From assembly GCA_946480475.1 (NCBI GenBank), contig CAMLJM010000031.1, positions 1 to 24,631 of the forward strand: 24,631 nucleotides of DNA, read 5' to 3'. Each line of letters begins with the position of its first letter. Within the stretch, counting starts at the first letter, position 1. Origin of the DNA: an uncultured Alphaproteobacteria bacterium. GTDB lineage: Bacteria > Pseudomonadota > Alphaproteobacteria > Micavibrionales > Micavibrionaceae. The position numbers were made by a program, and so were the translations under genes. A model generated the notes under the pieces. That model was not told the origin of the DNA. It did no database searches and was given only the letters and a program-made list of their open reading frames with translations. Shown here piece by piece: positions 1 through 8,066 of the stretch.

Positions 1-841
1 AAGTAGGTTCTGTTACTGCAATCGTATCTGCAGGAGCCGTAGCGGGCGGTGTTTCTGGCGCTACAGGTACTTCAGCCACAGCAGGAGCCTCTGCTGGCGT
101 CGGAGCAGGCTCTGCGGCAGGAGTAGCCTCCGGCGCCACTTCAGGCGTAACCGTAGTGTCTGGCGCCTGCACATTAACAGCCGTAGAATCTACAGCGATA
201 TCAGTTCCTGCGATAACCTCCGCTGTATCCTGCACGGGCGCATCAGGCGCAGGAACCTCTGCCGACACGGGTGCCGTAGCATCAACAATCTGGTCAGGCG
301 TTACATCAGGAACAGGTGTATCAGGCGTAATTTCAGGAACGGAAGCGACTGACACATCAGCAGGCGGCGCTTCATTTACATTCGCCAAGGGTTGTGGCGG
401 CGTATCAACAGCTGCAATCTCTTGCGGCATATCAGGAGGAACGCCTGTCGCGTCAGCCGGAGGCGTAGATGCATCTGGCGGCGGCAGCATAGCCGTATCC
501 GTTGCAGGCACCGCTGGTTCAACCGTTGTTGGCGCTACAGAGGGAGACCCGCCCAATATAGAGGGATTCATTACTATGTATCCACCAACGCCCGCAGCAG
601 CCAGCAAGACCAGCAGCGGCGCAACGACCTTCGTCATGCCACCTTTCTTCTTCGGCTTCTGCAGTTGTTGCGCTTCATCAGCATACTCATCATCGCCCTC
701 TTCATCGTACTCATCAGCAGCACCTAGGGGCGTCGCGCTTAAGGGCTCATCAAAACCCTCAACATCGATGATGTTATTGTCCGCATCGTCCATACCCATA
801 TCCATGTCGAGATCATTATGATCATCTTTATCGGACGCCAT
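1..841 (-). CDS. Pro/Ala-rich single-pass membrane protein, partial (C-terminus outside window)
   Basis: Open frame of 280 codons from an ATG at 841 to the left edge without a stop. AAGGA lies about 9 bases before the ATG. The first ~65 residues are very acidic (many D/E, runs such as DEEGDDEYADE), then a basic KPKKKGG patch, then one hydrophobic segment (about residues 71-91, VVAPLLVLLAAAGVGGY). The rest is low-complexity P/A/T/V/E-rich sequence, typical of a linker through periplasm or cell wall. The predicted topology is cytoplasmic N-terminus and periplasmic C-terminus. It is the last gene visible in the secretion/pilus-like operon, 140 bases after the ABC ATPase. I recognise no family; a functional C-terminal domain may lie outside the window. 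The opposite strand also stays open here because of the composition, but the start signal, the membrane segment and the operon direction favour this strand. Confidence 0.8.
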   Translation of the reverse strand, partial: MASDKDDHNDLDMDMGMDDADNNIIDVEGFDEPLSATPLGAADEYDEEGDDEYADEAQQLQKPKKKGGMTKVVAPLLVLLAAAGVGGYIVMNPSILGGSPSVAPTTVEPAVPATDTAMLPPPDASTPPADATGVPPDMPQEIAAVDTPPQPLANVNEAPPADVSVASVPEITPDTPVPDVTPDQIVDATAPVSAEVPAPDAPVQDTAEVIAGTDIAVDSTAVNVQAPDTTVTPEVAPEATPAAEPAPTPAEAPAVAEVPVAPETPPATAPADTIAVTEPT

Positions 842-946
842 TGCCGCTATTCCTTCATTACCATTAGGGGGCGAAAATCGCCGGATTGTTAAATTCGTAT
901 AAGATTCTAGCAGAGATCAGCAGGCAAGTGAATCCCTCCTTTTTGC

Positions 947-964
947 GGAAAATCGCGATTTTCC
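947..964. repeat. Perfect 18-bp palindrome between ABC ATPase and downstream gene
   Basis: GGAAAATCGCGATTTTCC is a perfect palindrome in the 140-base gap between the ATPase stop (982) and the next start (841). A second short hairpin, CCAAAA/TTTTGG, lies beside it toward 980. The transcribed (minus) strand has no clean T run right after the 18-mer, so it is not a convincing intrinsic terminator. It could be a weak terminator, an RNA processing site or a protein-binding site. Confidence 0.5.
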
Positions 965-981
965 AAAACTTTTTTGGGATT

Positions 982-1713
982 TCAGGCCGCTTTACGGCCA
1001 TCAATAACATTCAGGAATGCACGCTCAATATTGTCAGACTGGCCAACCTGCAACAACCCCTGCGGCGTACCCTCATATTGGAATTTCGTATTATGCAGGA
1101 CGACGACACGATCACACAGCTCCTGCATATCGGACAAGATATGAGAGCTAAGGAATACTGTACGTCCCTGCGCCCTCACCTGCTGTAGCATATCTTTCAC
1201 AGATGCCCGCGCCCGGGGGTCAAGACCGCTCATCGGTTCATCCAGGATCAAAAGCGGGCATCCCGTCAGAATAGTCGCCAAAAGGCCCAATTTCTGGCGC
1301 ATGCCTTTGGAAAAAGTCTGCACCCGGTTCTTTAGCACAGCCGGGTCAAGCGCCAATTGCACAGCTGCGTCCCTTACCACCGCCTCATTAAAAGGCGTTT
1401 TATATAACGACAGGGAGAATTTGATGAATTCCATGCCTGACAGAAACCATGGGGGGTCAAAACGTTCAGGCAAATAAGCCAATTTCTGCTTACTTTGCAT
1501 CGATAATCTATCGCTGCCAAAAATATTTATTTTCCCCTGATCGGGATCACGCAAACCCAAAATGGATTTAATCATCGTGGTTTTACCGACACCATTCAGC
1601 CCCATCAGGCCAAACATTTCGCCTGATGCCACATTCAAACTAAGATCATCGAGAACCAGTCTTTTCCCGTATGACACATTAATATGATCGATAGAAAGGG
1701 CCATATCGGACAT
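982..1713 (-). CDS. ABC transporter-type ATP-binding protein
   Basis: A 243-residue nucleotide-binding subunit. Walker A is GLNGVGKTT (38-46), the signature is FSKGMRQK (about 134-141, a variant of LSGGQ common in ABC-2/CcmA-type exporters), Walker B is LLILDEP (154-160), and the H-loop is SSH (H191). The start at 1713 gives MSDMALSIDH, four bases after the stop of the PilP-like gene; an in-frame ATG at 1797 would lie inside that gene and adds no ABC-like sequence. The size fits a stand-alone ATPase that must pair with a separate permease, but no multi-span permease is in the window. Its position inside the assembly-platform operon suggests co-expression with it. It may power an exporter or regulate assembly; the substrate is unknown. 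Confidence 0.9.
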   Translation of the reverse strand: MSDMALSIDHINVSYGKRLVLDDLSLNVASGEMFGLMGLNGVGKTTMIKSILGLRDPDQGKINIFGSDRLSMQSKQKLAYLPERFDPPWFLSGMEFIKFSLSLYKTPFNEAVVRDAAVQLALDPAVLKNRVQTFSKGMRQKLGLLATILTGCPLLILDEPMSGLDPRARASVKDMLQQVRAQGRTVFLSSHILSDMQELCDRVVVLHNTKFQYEGTPQGLLQVGQSDNIERAFLNVIDGRKAA

Positions 1714-1717
1714 GGGC

Positions 1718-2500
1718 TTACGGCATGCCCGTAGAGGCTGCCTGCAACTGCGCCGCTGCATCCGTTGTAATGCCAGGCAAGAAAATGCGCGTATCAAGAT
1801 TGAAACGCTGGTGCGGACGTATACGAATTGGATAAATCAGATTGGTATATGCATCAAACCATTTCAGGTCGATGTAATCCTTATTAACCTTGATATCGAT
1901 GACTTCCTTAGGAAGGGCATCCGGTGCCAATCTCTGACCGTTCAGCCAGACAACCCAATCAGTCTTTCCCTTAAATAAGATACCACTCAGACTGATCTCA
2001 CGCACGCCGCGCGGCCTTTCCTCAGGAACAGCATCAGAGGAAGGATCCTCACCCGGATCAGGGCGCCGTGTCGTAAACAAGCGTTTAGCATCCTGGAGCA
2101 ATGAATGCTGCCATAAAGTGAAAACGAGAGTCCCTACCTCATCCGGCTTCGTGGTTTTCTCGCGCATAACAGCCATGCTGGACATCGCTTCATTCAATTT
2201 ATTGAATGCTTCCGGATCCAGCGTTTCATAAGTACCTGACGATGACTGCGTTTCTGCACCCGCTGCCGATGGCGCGCCTTCTGCTGGATTGACTGGTGTT
2301 GTTTCTGCAGACGCGGGAACTTCTGGTGTCGCCGGGGCAATCTCTGGCGTAGCGGGCGTGATCGCCATAGGTTGTGGCGGCAAATCCTGCGCCCACGACG
2401 TTTTAACTGAGGGGCTCATAGCCATAGACGCAACAAGAACACCGGCAGCCACAGTGATCATCCACGTTTTATTTTCTATCTGTGATGGCGTTTTCTTCAT
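1718..2500 (-). CDS. PilP/MshK/GspC-like periplasmic platform protein
   Basis: Predicted 260 residues from the ATG at 2500, preceded by GAGGGA and one base after the stop of the PilO-like gene. A longer in-frame start at 2536 would overlap that gene. The N-terminus has a hydrophobic segment (about residues 12-30) ending in a signal-peptide-like AQ. A Pro/Ala-rich linker follows (~40-85). The C-terminal ~80 residues have the pattern of the HR/PilP/MshK fold: L-G-I-L-F, then WVVWLNGQ, then alternating I/V with a final DYIDLKW. In type II secretion and type IV pilus systems this domain links the inner-membrane platform to the secretin. The assignment comes from this pattern and from its position after PilN- and PilO-like genes, not from a database match. 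Confidence 0.7.
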   Translation of the reverse strand: MKKTPSQIENKTWMITVAAGVLVASMAMSPSVKTSWAQDLPPQPMAITPATPEIAPATPEVPASAETTPVNPAEGAPSAAGAETQSSSGTYETLDPEAFNKLNEAMSSMAVMREKTTKPDEVGTLVFTLWQHSLLQDAKRLFTTRRPDPGEDPSSDAVPEERPRGVREISLSGILFKGKTDWVVWLNGQRLAPDALPKEVIDIKVNKDYIDLKWFDAYTNLIYPIRIRPHQRFNLDTRIFLPGITTDAAAQLQAASTGMP

Positions 2501-2501
2501 G

Positions 2502-3164
2502 CTACATTCCCTCTGCCGGGGCAGCGCCAGCGCCAATAACCATAGCCTGCTGGCGGCTTAGCAATGTTTTCCACTCAAATGTAATTTTGGCCTTCACCAA
2601 AACAGCAGGAATGCCGCTACCGATCTGACGCAATGTCACCTCGTTCAAATCCAGCACACGCTCAAGCTCGAACGACGTTACCGACACATAGCCTATAAAC
2701 GCATTTTCCATCATATAGATGAATTTATAAACATCCGCATCATCAAGGGCATCCACATCTACAGTCACCTGAGATGTTAGGACAACACGGTCAGCGGCTG
2801 TCGCTGTTTCGGCATTTTGCACAACGCCCGGGGCAATGTTGTAACGCGCCGATAACACGCCAGAATAGCTCTGTATTGCCTCAATACGCTTGCGCGCTTC
2901 AAGACGGCTTTGCTCTCCCAGAAACCCCAATGTCTCCAAACTCTGGAATGTATTCTTTTCATTCTGTATTTCGGTCATTTCTTGACGGAAGCGCTCAGCC
3001 TCTGATCGCTTGAAAGAAATATCGCCCGTAATCTGGGTAAGTTCGCGGTTAAGCTTCTGACTTTGAGGAATCAGATAGAGATAAGCGCCCGCCCCCAGCA
3101 TGGCACAAAGGCCCGCGAGAACGGCGATGACCATTAATCTTTTGATACCGATCAGCTGGATCAT
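2502..3164 (-). CDS. PilO/GspM-like inner-membrane assembly protein
   Basis: A 220-residue protein with a short cytoplasmic tail, one membrane helix at about residues 9-32 (rich in L/A/V/G), then a charged heptad-like region (~35-75) that should form a coiled coil, then a mixed alpha/beta periplasmic domain. This is the layout of PilO, MshJ and GspM. In those systems the protein forms a heterodimer with PilN/GspL and positions the platform beneath the pseudopilus. Its start codon overlaps the preceding stop as ATGA (3161-3164), so the two are probably translationally coupled. Sequence in this family is poorly conserved, so identity rests mainly on topology and gene order. Confidence 0.75.
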   Translation of the reverse strand: MIQLIGIKRLMVIAVLAGLCAMLGAGAYLYLIPQSQKLNRELTQITGDISFKRSEAERFRQEMTEIQNEKNTFQSLETLGFLGEQSRLEARKRIEAIQSYSGVLSARYNIAPGVVQNAETATAADRVVLTSQVTVDVDALDDADVYKFIYMMENAFIGYVSVTSFELERVLDLNEVTLRQIGSGIPAVLVKAKITFEWKTLLSRQQAMVIGAGAAPAEGM

Positions 3165-4822
3165 GACAGCGGCCCCGTAATTCTGATTTCTGCTTTCATA
3201 TCCAGCTCTTTGGCGGTCAACTCTTCAGGTCCGCCAGCGGCGCCCGATGTTGTTTCGGTATAATCTTTACTACCCACATTTTTCTCGACCCAGACAATAC
3301 TGGTTGGAAGAAGATCTTTCAAACGACGCTCCAGATCATCGATCTGCTTGCGCCCCTCTTCCGGTGTGATTGTTTGCGGGAAGCTCATGTAAATCGTTGT
3401 CTCTACACGCGGCGGAATATCCTCGCCATTACTGGCAGCCATAGCGGCTTCTTTCAAACGCGTAAGATCAATCGCAGACTGGCTTTGTTGATTGAAGGCA
3501 AGATCCTTGACTGTAATTTTGTCTACACGCAGCTCGTTGCCCAAGCCATCAGAAATCTTCTTCAGTAATGGCATGACGTCCATGCGATTCTTTTCAAAAG
3601 CATCAAACGTATTCAAAGCCGCCTGAATAAGTTTGACGTCATATCCCATTTTTTCCAGGCGCGCGACTTCCTGGTCATACTCCGCTTGCGCCTGCCCCAG
3701 TACACGTTTCTGATCGGCGATCTGCGACTGGGTTGAAATCATCTTCTGGGCATTGCTAGCCACTTGCCAACCCATGTAACCGGTACCAGCCAGCAATAGA
3801 ACGATCACAGCCGCCGCCACCTGACGCGGCTGATGAATGCGATTAAGATCAGCCGCATCCATCTTCAGAATGAAAGAAGCTTTGCGCCCGCACCAGGCAG
3901 CATGAAGAGGATCTGCGTAACCTGAAAAATCCTGCACACCGATGGTCATACCCAATACACGGGCCGCCTCGTTGGAAGTGAAAGCAGAATAGTTGCAGGG
4001 AATATCTATCATCTGCTCCAGAGCTTTTCCCGCCTCCGGCGCAGCAATAACCATCAGATCCGTACCATCTTCGGCGCTATATCCATAGCGGGACAGATAG
4101 CTCAGCGTAGCCTTGAATTCTTGATAAACATCCATGGCCCAGGCCTGGTGGTCGTTCTCGCTCGCCGCAACGGCAGTAATACGCGTCATAGCCAACTGCC
4201 CGTTACGCGTCACCACTTGACGCAAGGCGCCGCCATGATGCTGACCAATAAACACGGCCCATTCATTCGGCGCTCTTTGCTTGCCTGCCAATTTAACAGA
4301 CAGGGCGCGCACCATATCTGACGTCTCAACAGGCAGAAGCGTAAAGCCGGAAACCGCAACCATGGAAGATTTGACGGATTCGAATGTTTTGACCAGAGGT
4401 TCCGCCATAGGAACGCCCGCAAATAAATACAGATCTCCCGCAGTGCGGACATTCGCAGCCTTCTCGCCGCCCGGTCCGCGCTCGCCCTTTTTCTGCTTGA
4501 TCGGCAATGCGCCGCGAATAGGATAATTAGGGAAAGCCACCTGCAATTTACGCTTCAGGACGCTTTGCTTATCCATCAGACCGACACTCGGCAGACGCTG
4601 TCCGCCTTTAAAGTATTGATCGGTCATATCATTCAGGATCAGAACTGGCTTACCGCCGCATTCCTTACGCAACAAACCCGAGACTGTAGGTACAAAATTA
4701 TCAGTCGCCCATAACACAGTTTCAACCAGGCGGGCAGCACGTGCTGTCACGCTGTATATATACAGCGCCTCATCTCCAATGAGGAGAACCGTGCGGCTAG
4801 GTGATATTAGCGCTAAAGACAT
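3161..4822 (-). CDS. PilM-PilN/GspL-like fusion protein of a secretion/pilus platform
   Basis: A 553-residue protein in three parts: a large cytoplasmic domain (1-330) with the alternating beta/alpha texture of a divergent actin-like PilM/GspL fold, one membrane helix (about 335-354, VAAAVIVLLLAGTGYMGW), and a periplasmic part that starts with a heptad-like coil (356-392) and continues as a PilN-like domain. PilM and PilN are separate genes in classic type IV pili; GspL and MshI-type proteins join comparable parts. It would dock the ATPase to the PilO-like partner. The start at 4822 has AAGGG six bases upstream. It sits 47 bases after the GspF-like gene and overlaps the next gene by 4 bases. 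Confidence 0.75.
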   Translation of the reverse strand: MSLALISPSRTVLLIGDEALYIYSVTARAARLVETVLWATDNFVPTVSGLLRKECGGKPVLILNDMTDQYFKGGQRLPSVGLMDKQSVLKRKLQVAFPNYPIRGALPIKQKKGERGPGGEKAANVRTAGDLYLFAGVPMAEPLVKTFESVKSSMVAVSGFTLLPVETSDMVRALSVKLAGKQRAPNEWAVFIGQHHGGALRQVVTRNGQLAMTRITAVAASENDHQAWAMDVYQEFKATLSYLSRYGYSAEDGTDLMVIAAPEAGKALEQMIDIPCNYSAFTSNEAARVLGMTIGVQDFSGYADPLHAAWCGRKASFILKMDAADLNRIHQPRQVAAAVIVLLLAGTGYMGWQVASNAQKMISTQSQIADQKRVLGQAQAEYDQEVARLEKMGYDVKLIQAALNTFDAFEKNRMDVMPLLKKISDGLGNELRVDKITVKDLAFNQQSQSAIDLTRLKEAAMAASNGEDIPPRVETTIYMSFPQTITPEEGRKQIDDLERRLKDLLPTSIVWVEKNVGSKDYTETTSGAAGGPEELTAKELDMKAEIRITGPLS

Positions 4823-4869
4823 GGAAAACCCTTCGTGACCCCTACTCCGCTAACGCGCATCAAATCCTC

Positions 4870-6096
4870 TTAGATATCCAGATTTTCGAAGCTGGAGTAA
4901 ATCGGACCAAACACCGCGACAGCGATCCATAGAATCATACCACCAAGAATGGCGGTTAGGGAAGGCTCAATCATTGCGATAAGACCCTCAACAGCCTCAT
5001 CGACGTCAGCGGTATAGAATTCCGCCACCTGATCGAGAACAACCGTAAGGTTACCGGACTCCTCGCCCACCTTCAGCATTCTGACAACCATGCTGGGGAA
5101 TTCTCCGGAAGCATTGAATGCCTCGGACAATGGGCTACCAGCCTTCACCTGCTCACGAACGCCATCCAGGGCGTCGGCAATTGCCAAATTGTTCACCGTC
5201 TTACTGGCATGCTCTAGCCCTTGCAGAACATCAATACCGCTTGCAAACAAGGCGCCAAAAGTTTGAGAAAAGCGGGCAATATTGATCTTACGGATCAAAG
5301 GACCAAAGAGAGGCGTAGAAAGCAGGAATACATCCTGACGATAGGCAACGTCATCAGACATCCGCCGGGAGCCAAACCAGGCAATAACCAGTACAATGGG
5401 CGCTGCCAATACGGCCCACCAGTAGACTTTAAAGAAATCCGATGTCGCCATAAGGGCTGTCGTATATATCGGCAGCTCCTGGTCGAGGTTTTTAATAAAG
5501 CCCACGATCTGAGGAACAACAAAGCCCAACATTACAACAACCGTCAGGATCACAACCGCCACCAGAATCATGGGATAACGCGTGGCTTTCCTGACCTTTG
5601 CCTGCATCTTGTCGACCCATTTCAGGTACTTGATCAGTTGCAGGTATGATGACGTCAGATCACCGGTTTCTTCACCGGCAGCAATCAGGGAAATATACAG
5701 ATTTGTGAACACCTTAGGGTGCTGCGCTAAAGCCTCAGATAAAGAGCTGCCTTCGGATACATCGCGGTTAATCTCCGCCATCATGTCACGAAGCCCGTCC
5801 TGCTCTGTCGTATCACGGATATCCGCCAGGGCATCCAGAAGCGGAACACCCGCACTTTGCATTTGTTCCATATGCAGGAACAACTGGATCAGGTCACGCA
5901 CCTGAACCTTTTTGTTCAAACCAATCCCGGCAAGAGGCCCCTTTTTCTTATCAAGCGATGAGCATTGCACAAGCTCAATACCAGAGGACTGTAGGCGCGC
6001 ATAAAGGTCAACCTCGCTGGCAGCGCCCATGACGCCCCGCACAGGACGACCCTTCATATTGATACCGCGATATTTAAAACGCTGGTTAGTTGCCAT
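4870..6096 (-). CDS. Type II secretion/type IV pilus inner-membrane core protein (GspF/PilC family)
   Basis: At 408 residues it has the normal length of the GspF/PilC family. Two repeated helical T2SSF domains are visible (about 70-195 and 275-400), each with the G-E-E-S/T-G-D/N-L motif (AAGEETGDLTSSY and KVGEESGNLTVVL). Three hydrophobic segments lie near residues 168-195, 218-240 and 375-400. The N-terminus (FKYRGINMKGRPVRGVM) is the usual small GspF N-terminal region. The protein forms the membrane core that couples the hexameric ATPase to filament assembly. It lies 12 bases after the GspE-like gene, so the two are surely co-transcribed. Confidence 0.95.
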   Translation of the reverse strand: MATNQRFKYRGINMKGRPVRGVMGAASEVDLYARLQSSGIELVQCSSLDKKKGPLAGIGLNKKVQVRDLIQLFLHMEQMQSAGVPLLDALADIRDTTEQDGLRDMMAEINRDVSEGSSLSEALAQHPKVFTNLYISLIAAGEETGDLTSSYLQLIKYLKWVDKMQAKVRKATRYPMILVAVVILTVVVMLGFVVPQIVGFIKNLDQELPIYTTALMATSDFFKVYWWAVLAAPIVLVIAWFGSRRMSDDVAYRQDVFLLSTPLFGPLIRKINIARFSQTFGALFASGIDVLQGLEHASKTVNNLAIADALDGVREQVKAGSPLSEAFNASGEFPSMVVRMLKVGEESGNLTVVLDQVAEFYTADVDEAVEGLIAMIEPSLTAILGGMILWIAVAVFGPIYSSFENLDI

Positions 6097-6108
6097 AAGA
6101 GTGAAGCT

Positions 6109-7959
6109 TTACTTACTGAGATCGACGGCGGTTGCCAGAGATTCAAGGGTAGTGATTCCCTCGAGAACCTTAAGGATGCCATCGTCCTTCATATTTTTGA
6201 AGCCCTTTTCCACGGCCTTCACTTTCAGATCGGCCTTGCTGCCGCCATTGGCGATAACCGCATCCAGATCTTCATCCATATACAAAATCTCGGCGACTGA
6301 AATACGCCCTTTGTATCCCTGACCTTTACAAGTCTGGCACCCTCCCTGTTTTGCTTTATAAATCGTAGGCGGGCTTGCGGGATCAACTTTCATGATCTTG
6401 CATTCTTCTTCTGTCGCCGTGTGCGGGACACGGCATTCCGGACAGACTTTACGCACCAAACGCTGCGCAAAAATCGCGATGATCGCGCCTGCGATCATGC
6501 CGGGCTTCAAACCGAGATCAAGAAGACGCGGTATGGCGCCGAAAGAGTCATTCGTATGCAGTGTTGTGTAAACCTGGTGGCCTGTCATAGCGGCTTTCAA
6601 TGCCATTTCGGCAGTCACTCCATCACGGATCTCACCGATAAAGATAATATCGGGGTCTTGACGCAGCAAAGCACGAATACCGTCGGCAAAGTCCAGCACC
6701 CCTTCGCGGATCGCTGTCTGACGGATCATCGGCAGTGAGTATTCAACCGGATCTTCCAGCGTCTGAATATTCACTTCGACGTTATTGATTTCATTGATCA
6801 TGGAATAAAGCGACGTCGACTTACCCGAGCCTGTCGGCCCCGTCACAATAATCACGCCTTCAGGACGCTTCTGCGCTGTGCGGATCAACTCAAGGTTATG
6901 CGGGCTAAAACCCAATTTCGCGAGCGGGATAATGTTCTGACTCTGGTCCAGAACACGCATAACGATGTTTTCACCGTGGACTGTCGGCAGCGATGACACA
7001 CGGAAGTCCGCCTCACGGCCACCAACGCTTAAATTGAAACGGCCATCCTGCGGCGCCAGCTTATCAGCGATATTCATGTTACACATGATTTTGATACGCT
7101 GGGAAATGGCGCTCCAATGCTGCTTGTGCAGAATCTGCGCTGTATAAAGAACCCCGTCAAGGCGATAGCGCAACCGCACGAAATTCTCTTCCGGTTCAAA
7201 ATGCAGGTCAGAAACGCCGAGCTTCACCGCGTCAAACACCAGCGCATTCACCAGACGTACGATCGGGTGCGTATAAGCTTCATTTTCTTTGAGGGTTGTA
7301 AGGTCTGGCGCTTTGCCATCTTCAAGCTCTTTCAGAATGGCATTGATAGAGCTTGCGTAACCATAAGCCGCATCAATCGCTTCAGAAAGGATGGATGGCG
7401 TTGCCACCTGCGTTTTAATGGCCACCCCTTTGGGCACAAGACGGCGAATTGCATCCATCGCCATAATATCGTAAGGGTCAGCCATGGCGACAACGACTTC
7501 CTCACGCGTCAGGGAAACCGGCAGCACCTGATATTTCAGTGCCGCTTGCTTATCCATCAAAGCCAGCGCGTCACCATCAATCAGGGTGTGCTTGTGATCG
7601 AAAACATCGAAGCCTGCACTTTTTGCCAGAAAAGCTGTCAGCGCATCTTCGGTAATAAATCCCAGATCAACCAGAACCTCACCCAGCAATTTGCCGGAAA
7701 CTTTTTTCTCCTGCAAAGCCACATTCAACTGATCTTCAGTGATCATATTCTGGGCAACCAGACGCTCACCGATACGGCCACCGCCTGCACCACCTGCCGC
7801 ACCTGCGCCCGTGCTCTGTCCCTTTAGCTGACCGCTCCCCTTAACAGCCAGAGACTGTGATGAAGAAGCAGGTCGCGGCTTTGACTGATCGCGCGCAACC
7901 GCCGGAATATCATCCGGTTCCAAGATTTCGAAATTTTCAAAGCCGTCGTTTTTACTCAA
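6109..7959 (-). CDS. Type II secretion/type IV pilus assembly ATPase (GspE/PilB family, MshEN N-terminus)
   Basis: A 616-residue assembly ATPase. A disordered N-terminus (1-60, ending in a Gly/Ala-rich run) leads to an MshEN-type domain (about 62-200: RIGERL..., LLGEVLVDLGFIT). The catalytic half has the Asp box (DLHFEPEENF, 251-260), Walker A (GPTGSGKS, 374-381), Walker B region (DPDIIFIGEIRD, 435-446), His box (TGHQVYTTLHTND, 459-471) and four cysteines in CxxC pairs (506/509, 541/544) that bind zinc in this family. MshEN domains in known relatives can bind cyclic di-GMP; whether this one does is not shown. The start is a TTG at 7959 with AAGGA six bases upstream. It is the first gene of the operon. 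Confidence 0.95.
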   Translation of the reverse strand: MSKNDGFENFEILEPDDIPAVARDQSKPRPASSSQSLAVKGSGQLKGQSTGAGAAGGAGGGRIGERLVAQNMITEDQLNVALQEKKVSGKLLGEVLVDLGFITEDALTAFLAKSAGFDVFDHKHTLIDGDALALMDKQAALKYQVLPVSLTREEVVVAMADPYDIMAMDAIRRLVPKGVAIKTQVATPSILSEAIDAAYGYASSINAILKELEDGKAPDLTTLKENEAYTHPIVRLVNALVFDAVKLGVSDLHFEPEENFVRLRYRLDGVLYTAQILHKQHWSAISQRIKIMCNMNIADKLAPQDGRFNLSVGGREADFRVSSLPTVHGENIVMRVLDQSQNIIPLAKLGFSPHNLELIRTAQKRPEGVIIVTGPTGSGKSTSLYSMINEINNVEVNIQTLEDPVEYSLPMIRQTAIREGVLDFADGIRALLRQDPDIIFIGEIRDGVTAEMALKAAMTGHQVYTTLHTNDSFGAIPRLLDLGLKPGMIAGAIIAIFAQRLVRKVCPECRVPHTATEEECKIMKVDPASPPTIYKAKQGGCQTCKGQGYKGRISVAEILYMDEDLDAVIANGGSKADLKVKAVEKGFKNMKDDGILKVLEGITTLESLATAVDLSK

Positions 7960-8009
7960 TTGAATTCCTTGAAAGACTAATCGGCGAACAACCTGTGCAG
8001 AAATGCAGA

Positions 8010-8061
8010 ATCATTATAAATGATCCCACGATGTCCCTTAACCTTAAGGCAAAAAGGTTAA
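8010..8061 (-). promoter_or_regulatory. Candidate promoter and inverted repeats upstream of the assembly-platform operon
   Basis: On the minus strand a perfect TATAAT (8018-8013) lies about 55 bases before the TTG start of the ATPase gene, inside the palindrome ATCATTATAAATGAT (8010-8024). A second inverted repeat, TTAACCTT/AAGGTTAA (8038-8045 and 8054-8061), lies just upstream. The -35 match at 17-base spacing is poor (TTAAGG), so a -10 plus activator arrangement is possible. The second repeat could instead belong to the end of the 8067-9119 transcript. Confidence 0.35.
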
Positions 8062-8066
8062 AGATT

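Noticed and set aside
156..821. Long plus-strand open frame rich in Ser/Gly/Ala/Thr
   Set aside because: It is the antisense of the Pro/Ala-rich membrane protein, whose start signal, membrane helix and operon direction are convincing; the plus frame has no ribosome site or domain.
1718..2536. Start of the PilP-like gene at 2536 (MALALPRQRE)
   Set aside because: It would overlap the PilO-like gene by 35 bases, whereas the ATG at 2500 has a GAGGGA ribosome site and begins the hydrophobic signal.
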